DNA of 22,456 nucleotides, taken from positions 1 through 22,456 of the forward strand of contig JBBBWG010009856.1 in NCBI GenBank assembly GCA_037176905.1, in the 5' to 3' direction. Shown here piece after piece: positions 1 through 7,572 of this stretch (the first letter of the stretch is position 1; each line of letters begins with the position of its first letter). The translations under genes were made by a program, and so were the position numbers. The stretch is from Azolla pinnata (taxonomy: Eukaryota > Streptophyta > Polypodiopsida > Salviniales > Salviniaceae). Under the pieces are notes generated by a model. That model did no database searches. It saw only the letters and a list, made by a program, of their open reading frames with translations, and had not been told where the DNA came from.

Positions 1-75
1 AGCCGAAAGGCTCGACACGAGCGGTTCCGGAGCGAGTGGACTCGACACGAGTGGTTCCGGAGCGAAAAGGCTCGA
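1..75. repeat. GC-rich direct repeat, 30-bp unit, about 2.3 copies
   Basis: A unit of about 30 bp holding CTCGACACGAG, then GGTTCCGGAGCGA, occurs at about 11-40 and 41-70 and starts again at 71. The part CTCGacaCGAG is itself an inverted repeat. The block is cut by the left window edge, so the true copy number is unknown. It is much richer in GC than the DNA that follows. No coding role is visible. Confidence 0.7.
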
Positions 76-88
76 CAACGTATAGTGA

Positions 89-460
89 TCATTATTCAAA
101 CACTGTATCCGCGTTTTGACCTTTAATCACGTAAAACAATCATTATTCAAACATGATATCAAGGTTTTGAGTCATGTAAATCAAAAATTATTTAAACATT
201 GTATCTGCAGTTTGAGTCACGCTAAGCAATCATGATTCAAACATTGTATCCGCGTTTTGACCCATAGTCACGTAGAGAAATCATTCTTCAAACACTGTAT
301 CCGCGTTTGAGTTATGTAAAGCGAACATTATTTAAACATTGTATCTACAGTTTGAGTCACGTAAAGCGATCATTATTCAAACAATGTATCCACGTTTTGA
401 TCCTTGACTCACATAAAGCAATCATTATTAAAATACAGTGTCCGCGTTTTGTGATGTCAA
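89..460. repeat. Tandem array of 45- and 51-bp units (8 copies)
   Basis: Units begin with variants of TCATTATTCAAACA and continue with TGTATCCGCGTTTTGA or TGTATCTGCAGTTTGA, then a TCACGTAAAGCAA-like end. Starts lie near 89, 140, 185, 230, 281, 325, 370 and 422, so the spacing alternates around 51 and 44-45 bp. Two unit types are present: a longer one with an extra 6 bp after the TTTTGA, and a shorter one. The array stops about 100 bp before the lectin pseudogene. Short frames that cross it simply reflect the repeats. Confidence 0.85.
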
Positions 461-486
461 CCAAACTTGGTAGGAAAGCACATATG

Positions 487-494
487 TTAAATAG
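487..494 (+). promoter_or_regulatory. Possible TATA box upstream of the lectin pseudogene
   Basis: TTAAATAG lies about 70 bp upstream of the putative old start region of the lectin. It sits in ordinary AT-rich sequence, so this is a weak inference from spacing only. Confidence 0.2.
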
Positions 495-606
495 CTGGCC
501 CTGCGCACAAGAGTGTGCATAGATTGGTGCCACTATAACAATTAACCCAACCCAACAAGCTTCTTCCACCTCTTGGTTCCCATTTTTGCTTCCATATTCA
601 TACCAG

Positions 607-962
607 ATGCCTGTTGTTCATGGAGGCAATATCTTGTTACAAGACTACATACTACTCCCAGATGGTAAACTAACTGAAGGCCCTTACACACTTACATGCA
701 AATGGATAGCAACTTGGTCCTCTACGACAATAGAAAACCAATTTGGGCGTCAAACACACAACACAAGGGAAATTTATGCTATCTCATCATGCAATATGAT
801 GGCAATGCTGTAATCTACGACAGTCAAGGAACAACGATATGGTCTAGTGGAACCAATGTCGGAGTTAATGAAAGCCATTACCTTGTATTACAACATGATG
901 GTAATCTTGTAATCTACAATGGTCGTAGGAAGGTTCTTTGGGCGACAGGGACCAACAAGTAG
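607..962 (+). pseudogene. Bulb-type (GNA-like) mannose-binding lectin, frameshifted
   Basis: The C-terminal 88 codons from 696 to the TAG at 960-962 carry three QxDxNxVxY mannose-binding motifs, at residues 2-10, 33-41 and 66-74 of that frame, all intact. The first beta-strands (the LPDGKLTEGPYTLT stretch) sit in a different frame that starts at ATG 607. The frames join at about 693-696, where one base is missing compared with what the family requires. The 607 frame is open back to 523 with no earlier ATG. Its residues before 607 (about 559-606) resemble a hydrophobic secretion signal whose start codon is lost. Members of this family are usually secreted or vacuolar and bind mannose glycans in defence or storage. 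The domain is near full length (about 110 residues). I judge it a recent pseudogene. A truncated product from ATG 696 is possible, but it would lack the first strands and the signal peptide. Confidence 0.8.
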
Positions 963-1050
963 GGTGAGCCCTCCTACTTATTATGATGCCTATTACCACC
1001 TCCTTTGACCTTTTCTTTCTCTACTTTATTACAATTAATCCCATGCTTCC
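963..1050. other. Lectin 3' flank, no feature seen
   Basis: AT-rich sequence after the lectin stop codon. No convincing poly(A) signal or other gene was recognised. Confidence 0.4.
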
Positions 1051-1500
1051 ATCTATTATTCACCCTTTACTATATAACTAATCTGATGTTTGATTTCCAT
1101 GAACATATGAATTCGTTCCCTACATATACACGACAATAAACTTTTTTTGTGTTCCAAGAGGTGTGCTGAGGTTAAATCTCTTTAAATATTTTGATGTGAA
1201 ACTTGAGAAATTTCATGCTCTTTGGACGTTTTCATCACCCTCATGTAATTACTTGTGTTTCGATTGTAGATGTACTACATCGTACAACGATAGGAAAGAT
1301 AATTTGTTTCATGGAACATTACTAGTGTATTTGCATCATAACTGTTGCATGATAATTGTGAGTCATACCAAGATTTGAACTTATAATCTTATTCGATGTA
1401 TTCAAATGGTCTAGCCAATTGATAAACATACAATTATATAATATAATATTACAAGGCATTGGTGAATGTACAACGACCGTTTACTGCGACCTAGATGCGA
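1051..1500. repeat. Dispersed repeat, copy A (full unit)
   Basis: This is the first of three related copies. It runs from ATCTATTATTCACCC through GAACATATGAATTC and CACCCTCATGTAATTAC to TTTACTGCGACCTAGATGCGA. The 1232-1500 part recurs 271 bp downstream (copy B), and the whole unit recurs about 800 bp downstream (copy C). It contains a tRNA-like module on the minus strand at 1368-1426. No open frame is shared by the copies, so the repeat is non-coding. Confidence 0.8.
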
Positions 1501-1775
1501 TTTTTTCACCCTCATGTAATTACTTGTGTTTTGATTGTGGATATGCTATATCGTATAATGATAGGGTGAATAGTTTGTTTCATGGCACATTCCTAGTGTA
1601 CTTGCATCATAATCATTGCATAATAAACGTGAGCCAAGCCGAAATTTGAGCTTATAATATTATTTGATGTGTTCAAATGGTCTAGCTAATTGATAAACAT
1701 ACAATTATGTAAGATGACATTACAAGGCATTGGTGAGTTTACCACGACTATTTACCGCAACCTAGATGCGACATG
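1501..1775. repeat. Dispersed repeat, copy B (3' part only)
   Basis: It repeats the second half of copy A (1232-1500) with scattered substitutions. It starts at CACCCTCATGTAATTAC (near 1507) and includes the minus-strand tRNA-like module at 1639-1697. It ends in TTTACCGCAACCTAGATGCGA, which forms one arm of the hairpin at 1750-1792. Confidence 0.8.
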
Positions 1776-1792
1776 TCTTGGTTGCGGTAAAT
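1750..1792. repeat. Perfect 13-bp inverted repeat with 17-nt loop
   Basis: ATTTACCGCAACC (1750-1762) and GGTTGCGGTAAAT (1780-1792) are exact reverse complements. The arm contains the TTTACCGC motif that recurs, in the other orientation, at 3000-3210 and 4119-4210. Confidence 0.8.
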
Positions 1793-1850
1793 GTTTTGAC
1801 AAAATCACATCAAATTTGTTGCAACTTATTTCAACCAGTTTTATGAGACC

Positions 1851-2265
1851 ATTTATTATTCATCCTTTGTGACAAATAATCTCATGTTTAGTTTCTATGA
1901 ACATATGAATTCATTTCCTTACATACACATGACGAAAAACGTTTTCTATGTTCCTAGATGTGTGTTGAGGTTAAATCTCTTTAAACAATTTAATGTGAAA
2001 CTTGAGTGTTTTCATGCTCTTTGAACGTTTTCGCCACCCTCATGTAATTACGTGTGTTTCGATTGCGGATGTGTTATATCGTATAACGATAGGGTGGATA
2101 ATTTGTTTCATGGCACATTACTAGTGCACATGCATCATAACCATTGCATGATAAACTTGAGCTATGCCAAGATTAGAACTTATAATCATATTCGATGTGT
2201 TCAAATGGTCTAGCCAATTTACAAAGTATTAGTGAGTTTTCCACAACTTTTAGTGCAATATGGAC
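1851..2265. repeat. Dispersed repeat, copy C (full unit, diverged)
   Basis: It matches copy A at an offset of about 800 bp, starting at ATTTATTATTCATCC and including GAACATATGAATTC, the GAGGTTAAATCTCTTTAAA stretch and CACCCTCATGTAATTAC. It lacks about 28 bp near its right end. Its minus-strand tRNA-like module lies at 2166-2221. Confidence 0.8.
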
Positions 2266-2312
2266 ACACCCACACTCAATACTTAATGCACATCTACAAT
2301 AATATTATGTCA

Positions 2313-2375
2313 CAAGCAAAATTTAAACCAATGATCTTATTTGACACAATCAAGTGGTCTAGCTAACTTGTTCAA
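2313..2375 (-). repeat. tRNA-like module (decayed)
   Basis: Read on the minus strand it has an A-box-like GTTAGCTAGACCACTTGA, a spacer with an AAATAAGATCATTGG-type stretch, and a weak B-box-like GGTTTAAATTTTG. It is weaker than the copies at 1368-1426 and 2566-2628. An AATTATATAATATAA stretch flanks it, as it flanks the other copies. Confidence 0.4.
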
Positions 2376-2424
2376 CATAGAATTATATAATATAATATAA
2401 AGTAAAAATATATATAAAGTCTAT

Positions 2425-2556
2425 ATTGCAGTAAGAAGTGCATCTATATTGCAAGCTACAACGAATATGCAGTTTTGTTGCAAAACTGTTTACTACAAAT
2501 TTGCCACAATCAGATTGTATGTTTGTTGCAAAATAGATGCACTTTTGATTGCAGCT
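2425..2556. repeat. Foldback element with nested hairpin
   Basis: AAGTGCATCTAT (2436-2447) and ATAGATGCACTT (2533-2544) are exact inverted repeats. With mismatches the arms extend to about 30 bp (2425-2455 against 2524-2555, TTGCAA and TGCA on each side). Inside lies a second perfect hairpin, CAGTTTTG-TTG-CAAAACTG (2470-2488). The size and structure resemble a small non-autonomous foldback or MITE, but no target-site duplication was confirmed. Confidence 0.6.
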
Positions 2557-2565
2557 TAGTATTAC

Positions 2566-2628
2566 AGGCAAGATTTGAACCTGTGACCTAATTCGACAAA
2601 ATTAAGTGATTTAACCAATTGATTTAAC
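2566..2628 (-). repeat. tRNA-like module (best preserved of five)
   Basis: On the minus strand it reads as the internal part of a tRNA gene: an A-box-like AATTGGTTAAATCACTTAA, a middle with GTCGAATTAGGTCAC, and a B-box-like AGGTTCAAATCTTG (consensus GGTTCRANNCC). Neither an acceptor stem nor a closed cloverleaf is visible, so this is a tRNA-derived repeat (SINE head or pseudo-tRNA) and not a gene. Related modules lie at 1368-1426, 1639-1697, 2166-2221 and 2313-2375. Confidence 0.5.
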
Positions 2629-2639
2629 ATACAATTATA

Positions 2640-2985
2640 TAATAAAGATGTCTTTAATCTGATCCAAAATGTTATATATCTATGTACATTCTTATATGTT
2701 TATGTAAATTGTAGATTCCAATATGCATGTATAGCTCTACATCTCTACACATAAATATACATGAATACATATATTTTTATGCATGTACATACATATAAAT
2801 GTGAATATGCCTGTGAATATGATATTTAAAAGATTCTTTACCTTTTTTAATTTTTTAATTTTTTGAAAATTTTTTATAAGTTTTTTTAAATAGATAAAAG
2901 GAAAACATTATATTTAAAATAAGTTATTGAAACAAATTGGATAATTTTGTAGTAAACACATGTCTAATTTGAAGTAAACATGCGT
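2640..2985. other. AT-rich stretch without recognisable genes
   Basis: It contains runs of T and A and many ATGTATATA-type words. No coding frame, stable RNA or terminal repeat was recognised. Confidence 0.5.
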
Positions 2986-3215
2986 CTAATTAGTAGAAAA
3001 ATATGCAATATACATGCGGTAAACAAGCAGTAAAACTAGCAACAAACATGCAGTACAGTAGTAGAAAACTTGCAGTAAACATGCAACAAAGCAACAATAA
3101 CCATGCATCAAAGTAACAGTAACCATGCATCAAACTTGGAGTAAATTGTGCATCTACAGTTGCGTTATTGTAAACATGTAGTAAACTGTGCACCTATAGT
3201 CGCAATAAAGCTTAC
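2986..3215. repeat. Degenerate short repeats around GCAGTAAACATGCA
   Basis: Words such as CAGTAAACATGCA, CAACAAACATGCA, AACCATGCATCAAA and GTAAACTGTGCACCTATAGTCGCAA recur every 13-25 bp. The long minus-strand frame here (2990-3193) only reflects these repeats. The last unit resembles the GTAAA..TATAGTCGCG unit at 4119-4191, which suggests one family of subterminal transposon repeats. Confidence 0.55.
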
Positions 3216-3519
3216 AACAAACGATGTTATGGGGTTCGGGCTATATAGCTCAAAATGTGGTGTGTTAGGGTGGAACCACTGGGGTTCTGAACTAGGAGAT
3301 AGATAGATTAATTAGAAGTCATTCATCTTTTTAAATAATAAGAGATTAATTACAAAATATCATTATAATTGTGTTCTATGATCACGAGAACATGCTAGTA
3401 TTCCTAGTAGTATAAGAGGTTTAGGCTTTTGGATTTGGGAGATTAGGATTGCGAATTTGTGTTTAGATAAAAAAAGATTATGGTTTGGATAAGCGAGGGT
3501 TAGGGCTTCGATATTAGGG
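3216..3519. other. No gene seen; weak match to the right window end
   Basis: ACCACTGGGGTTCTGAACTAGGAGA (about 3277-3301) resembles ACCACTGGGGTCTTGGACGAGGAGA near 22411-22435, next to ORF X of copy 2. The rest is AT-rich. A degenerate telomere-like stretch (GGTTAGGGCTTCGATATTAGGGTTTGG) lies at about 3488-3525. Confidence 0.35.
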
Positions 3520-3664
3520 TTTGGATCGTGAACTTTCCTCCTTTTGAGATGCCAAGCTTCCTCTCTTCTTTTGAGCTCTACCTCCTCCTCTTCCTTCTCC
3601 GTCTTCTTCTTCCCCTAAGCTGCCCCTCCCCCTTCTCCTCACAATGGCCCCCTCTTATATAGAG
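3520..3664 (-). promoter_or_regulatory. TATA box plus GA-rich leader on the minus strand
   Basis: The minus strand reads CTCTATATAAGAGG at 3652-3664, followed by about 110 nt of almost pure purine with GGAGAAGG and GAAGAAGAAG words. A TATA box followed by a purine- or pyrimidine-rich leader is common in plant promoters and transposon ends. No coding frame follows, so the function is unproven. Confidence 0.35.
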
Positions 3665-4118
3665 ATTTCATGCACTTAACTTACTAGTGGGGCTCTACTA
3701 AGTCTGTCTATGCCCTATTGTTTCCTAACTACTTTTTATTCATAATCTAGAATGTTAGAAAAAACCTCTTAAATTGATCATGCACACTATTTTGGCATGT
3801 GTGCTTTCCTTTTTTTTTTATATCTTATATCTAAAATTATCTCTTCTATTCATGCATGCTAGTTGTGCATGGAGGCCTTTTCTAATTATAAATCCATGAA
3901 TTATTTGATATTTTTTTATTATAAAATTATTAAATAAGTTATGATATGTCCCAATGGTAAGCACGTTAGTAATGTAGAGGTGCATGGTTTCATTTTTGTC
4001 TTGTGCATATGCATATATTAGGCTTTATATTTTAACTCCATCTTCCTAGATAAATATCTACTTAAATTATATATTCCTAATTTTCAACACATTTACCATA
4101 TTTACTACGACAACAAGC
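3665..4118. other. AT-rich stretch without recognisable genes
   Basis: No coding frame or structured repeat was recognised. It lies between the purine-rich leader and the 24-bp tandem repeat. Confidence 0.45.
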
Positions 4119-4191
4119 GGTAAGGCTCGTGTCTAAAGTCGTCGTAAATCTCGTGTCTATAGTCGCGGTAAGGGTCACGTCTACAATCGCG
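4119..4191. repeat. Three tandem copies of a 24-bp unit
   Basis: Units at 4119-4143, 4144-4167 and 4168-4191 follow the pattern GTAAnnCTCGTGTCTATAGTCGCG. They are followed by CGCAGTAAAC. Arrays of this kind, in opposite orientations at the two ends, are typical of subterminal regions of plant CACTA elements. I could not find matching CACTA termini, so the class is uncertain. Confidence 0.65.
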
Positions 4192-4259
4192 ACAAAAAAA
4201 CGCAGTAAACTAGTTATGTGCTTTGCCGCAATACTAGATCACGCCACGCAACAACATCT

Positions 4260-4752
4260 ATTTGAGATTTGATGGAACTCGAGGAAGAATGTTAGCCTTC
4301 AGTTTCAGGAACCAAGACTATCCTGAATAGTGAAGTAGTTGTACTAGAAATAAAGAAATGTATTACTCAAGCTGAACTAGTGCACCGTACTAGTTCGTAA
4401 CGAAAATGAAATGGCAAGTAGACAAAAAACACAATTTCCCAAAAACAAAATTATTACTCTCGAGTACACAATTCCTGACATATGTGCAAGTAACCACCAT
4501 GACTTTATATATAAGATTCATGCCCTTTCGGGTCTCGTGCAAATTGGTGTCGATTTACAAAAATATCGGTCTGTCTTTCCTCCATACCGATTATTATCTT
4601 GTAGTCGGTAATAGTATGTGTCGTTACGAATCTAAGTCATACCACCTAAATCCATACTACTACGGCTCTGCCTCCTATTTTCATACTGGTTATTGATTAT
4701 TCCATAACTTTACGGATAATAGTATGACACGCTTGTGGGATAGTGTCTAACA
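4260..4752 (-). mobile_element. Probable 3' LTR or 3' flank of Ty3 copy 1
   Basis: Directly after the ORF X remnant on the minus strand, TTCGACGTGTTAGACACTATCCCAC matches the sequence after ORF X in copy 2 (TTCGACGTGTGGAACACTTTCCCAC, 22299-22323). The likely LTR start is TGTTAGACAC at 4752. A minus-strand TATA box, CTTATATATAAAG, lies at 4503-4515. The far end and a matching 5' LTR were not found, so the extent is approximate. No polypurine tract is clear before 4752. Confidence 0.5.
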
Positions 4753-4792
4753 CGTCGAACCCATAACCGCGCAAAACAATAAAAAACCCAAG

Positions 4793-7012
4793 ATTTCCGC
4801 GATGCTTCTAATGAGACCTACAGTTCCATCTTTAGCGGACCCCGTTCGTTTTGATACGCTTGTGCTCGAAGCATCGCGCTTGCATTCTTCGATCATAGCT
4901 TTGTCGCTTTCGCGGTTAGATTCTTCACATCTTTCTTTAGAGGGCAATTTTCTGTCGTTGTCCTTTCCACATCCTTCATCAAACAGGTCTCTTTACCTCC
5001 ACTTGGGCTTCCCCTAATTAATTGTAGAACTGGTCGGCCTCTACCTCTAGCCATAACTTAGCAAGTTCTCTTTTTCCTCCTTCCTCCACAACTAATCTCA
5101 CTCCTTTTTTGGTTGCAATCAGAGCGGTGATCTTCTTCCATAATGATCCCTCGTAGCCTCTAACTCCTTGTTTCCATTTTGGTACGTTGTGCTTGACCAT
5201 CGCTGATGTTCGAGCCTCTATCCATTTCTTCCACTTGCACACTTCCTCCATCGTTTTCTCCATCATCATCATAATGTCGTCCAGCTCAAAGAGCATAGGA
5301 TGACTTGTATCGCTGGGCTCTGCTTGGCTAGTCGGTGTGAAAAAGCCGTGAACATTAGTCCAAGTGACTCTTCTCTTATCAATCTACTCTCCTCTCTTAT
5401 TATATTATCTTATATCTTCCTTCAATCGTTCAAACTCTTACTTTGTTCTAATAGTCCGCTCAACATGCCCATTGCTACCATACTAGCTAGGGATGAAATG
5501 GGACTAATTGGTACAGTGTCAATCCGATGCACGTCCTCATGCAGTGAGTCCTTTATTTTGACGACCACCAGATCTGCCATCTGTATCGATTCAGATTTGA
5601 GACGTGGCAGTGGAGGCATGGCTTTGATTGCCTCAAGCATCGGTGTTGCAACCGTCTCCACGACAGGCTCAATGCCTTCGGTCACTATGGTCACCTCATC
5701 CATACTAAGTATAGGTGGTTTGGTCTGTACATTTATCGTTCCCGTGACAAAATTGGCATTATCCTACACACTATATACAATTTTTGTCATATTGGCCATA
5801 CTGCCCGGCCTTCCTTCTACTTTCATGGTGCCTACTATTAGTGTGGGGCTTGATGTTTTCAGCCGCAAATTGAGATAGGCCGTCTCCTTGGCCGTCACTT
5901 TCTTCTTCCTTTGTTGCACCTTTAGTGACTTTTTCAGCTACACCGATTGAACGGCTACCGATCCGGCGTTTTCTTTTTGACAAAGACCATGATCTCGACC
6001 TCAAGATCGGTAGTCATCGTGCCTTCACCGATCTACAGCATGTCGGCATCCCATCCTTGAGGAACGATCAGAATCTGTTCTTTAATATCCCATGCCAAGA
6101 TCCGGGTTTATATCGCCTCTACTTCCACCGCAATCGCGGGTATTATCGACTCTATCCCATCCATTTCTACAGTCAAGACCAACGCATAGGTCTTCTGGTG
6201 CGGCTTCGACAATTTCTTCAACTACGGCTGGTTTTGTTCCCTCTATGGGGCTAGATTGTAGTTCAATTCGCTCGGGGGGTCCGGAGAGCAAACATTGCAC
6301 AACGGGAATCGTGAGAGGTGTCATTTCCTCCAACGTCAATTGCCGCAGCCACTTCCTAGGTCATTGCGGCCGTTTTTCCTCCATTGGCGCTGGCTCCAAA
6401 TGGGGCTCCAGTACACAAACCTATGCACACATACCCACATCCGGTACAAGTCCGGCCATTTGCTGCTGCGGTGCCCCCGTCGCGGCTTCGCGACTGTTGA
6501 GCCGACTGTCTCCTTTCTCCATGCCAGGAGGTGGTGGGTAGTACATCACTAGCCAATATGGGAGGGCCATGACGCACTTCTTACCTATCGCCATAACTTC
6601 ACGGATTAGGGCCTCATTTGCTTACGGCCCAATCCATCTTCCAATCCTCCCATTCTACAATGAGCACGTTACCTCGTATTTCGAATACTAAGTACACATT
6701 TTGCTGCATCAACACCCAATCAGTAAAAAACCCAACAAATTCCCTAAAAGCTTCATTTGTCCCTCCCTGGTACATAACGACTTCACTATTGGGGAGAATT
6801 CACTATAGTAGCTTATGAAGCGGTAATCGTCATAAGGACCAAGCTCTTCTTCCCCGCCCGCCTCTAAGTCTAGAAATGTGTGTACAACTCCAAGCGATAG
6901 TCATCCACAGATTCTGCTTAGGGCACAGCCTTAATTACTTGAAGATATCCTCCGAGTCCTCAACGCATAAGCCAAGCACCAACTAGCACATTGAAAGTTC
7001 GATGGTTCTCAT
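4793..7012 (-). pseudogene. ORF X, copy 1 (decayed coiled-coil protein)
   Basis: This is a broken homologue of ORF X at 19499-22240, recognised across three frames. From the N-terminus it shows GLGGYL (about 6950), an FLDL block followed by YYSEFSP (about 6880-6790), a block with AFREFV and MQQNVY ending in MDWA (about 6755-6620), VEVEAIQ and WDADM (6130-6030), and the start of the coiled coil, MMMMEKTMEEVCKWKKWIEA (about 5280-5205). It ends with the LKKDVKNLTAKATKL and LKMEL blocks (about 4940-4810). The start ATG (7010-7012) has the same context, ATGAG..CCA, as in copy 2. The last 150 or so codons, present in copy 2, are deleted, and the sequence jumps to the 3' flank. Frameshifts and stops make it non-functional. 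It follows gag-pol of copy 1 in the same orientation. Confidence 0.75.
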
Positions 7013-7126
7013 CGTGTTTGTTGTAATTTCTCGAATTTCGTACTTTATTAAAAAAATTTCACTCTCTTAGTAATTTCACTCTATTCTATTCTGCGTTTTT
7101 TTACGGGTTAATAAAAAATGAGCCCC

Positions 7127-7136
7127 ATTTATAAGC
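7127..7136 (-). promoter_or_regulatory. TATA-like box upstream of ORF X (copy 1)
   Basis: The minus strand reads GCTTATAAAT about 115-125 bp upstream of the ORF X start at 7012. Copy 2 has TATAAAAA at the comparable place (19419-19426). A 15-bp palindrome, CCAACTTGAAGTTGG, lies at 7141-7155. Confidence 0.35.
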
Positions 7137-7196
7137 ACCTCCAACTTGAAGTTGGGGTGTTTTTACGGATTCTAACCATAACTCCTCGAATCCATA

Positions 7197-7572
7197 TGAA
7201 AAATAATTATTCTTTTTCGGGTCTTAACAGCATACAGAGATAGAAGGACATACAGAGCTCGAAAAGAGACAGAGGAGTAGAAAGAGGTACGCCAGAGTAG
7301 AGGAGATAACTGGGAAGAAAATAGATAAAACTGACTATTATTTGAGCTCCTGTATTTATACATATTTAAGGCCCCCGCATGCAAGCTAAGGGGTGTTGCA
7401 TGCAAGGGAAGGATGCATAAAGAGGCTTCTAGAAAGTTCCAGATCTTTCTGGAACATTAAAAAGAGATATTACATGTATTGGTGTTAATAATTAAATCAT
7501 GAATTCATATTTCCTCAATCGATTAGAATGATTGATTCTTTAGACAAGGTCATGGGTTCGAAACCCATGACA
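7197..7572 (-). mobile_element. 3' LTR of nested Ty3 chromovirus
   Basis: The left edge of the LTR (minus strand) is TGTCATGGGTTTCG at 7572, directly after the purine tract GATGAAGGGAAGACAA, which fits a polypurine tract. Its first ~110 bp recur at 9876-9984 in front of gag, as expected of an LTR pair. A minus-strand TATAAATACA lies at 7351-7360, followed by a pyrimidine-rich leader. The downstream end is set at about 7197 (...TTTTTCA) only by the TG..CA rule. I could not confirm a target-site duplication. Confidence 0.55.
7513..7571 (+). repeat. tRNA-like segment with perfect T-arm, inside the LTR
   Basis: GTCATGGGTT-CGA-AACCCATGAC (7549-7571) is a perfect 10-bp inverted repeat. Read as RNA it forms a tRNA T-arm with loop TTCGAAA and holds an exact B-box core, GGTTCGAAACC. 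An A-box-like TCAATCGATTAGAATG lies at 7515-7530. No acceptor stem pairs, so it is not a tRNA gene. The 5' LTR copy (about 9931-9984) has lost the pairing. Confidence 0.5.

Noticed and set aside
1..460. CRISPR array
   Set aside because: The units are directly joined without unique spacers, and the context is plant nuclear DNA.
2990..3193. Minus-strand frame rich in Leu, Phe and Cys resembling a membrane protein
   Set aside because: It reads through short degenerate repeats, and no family resemblance was seen.
5300..5878. 192-codon plus-strand open frame
   Set aside because: It lies opposite the decayed ORF X of copy 1, and its hydrophobic stretches are the reverse complement of coiled-coil codons.
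7549..7571. Functional tRNA gene
   Set aside because: Only a T-arm and a weak A-box are present. The acceptor and anticodon stems do not pair.
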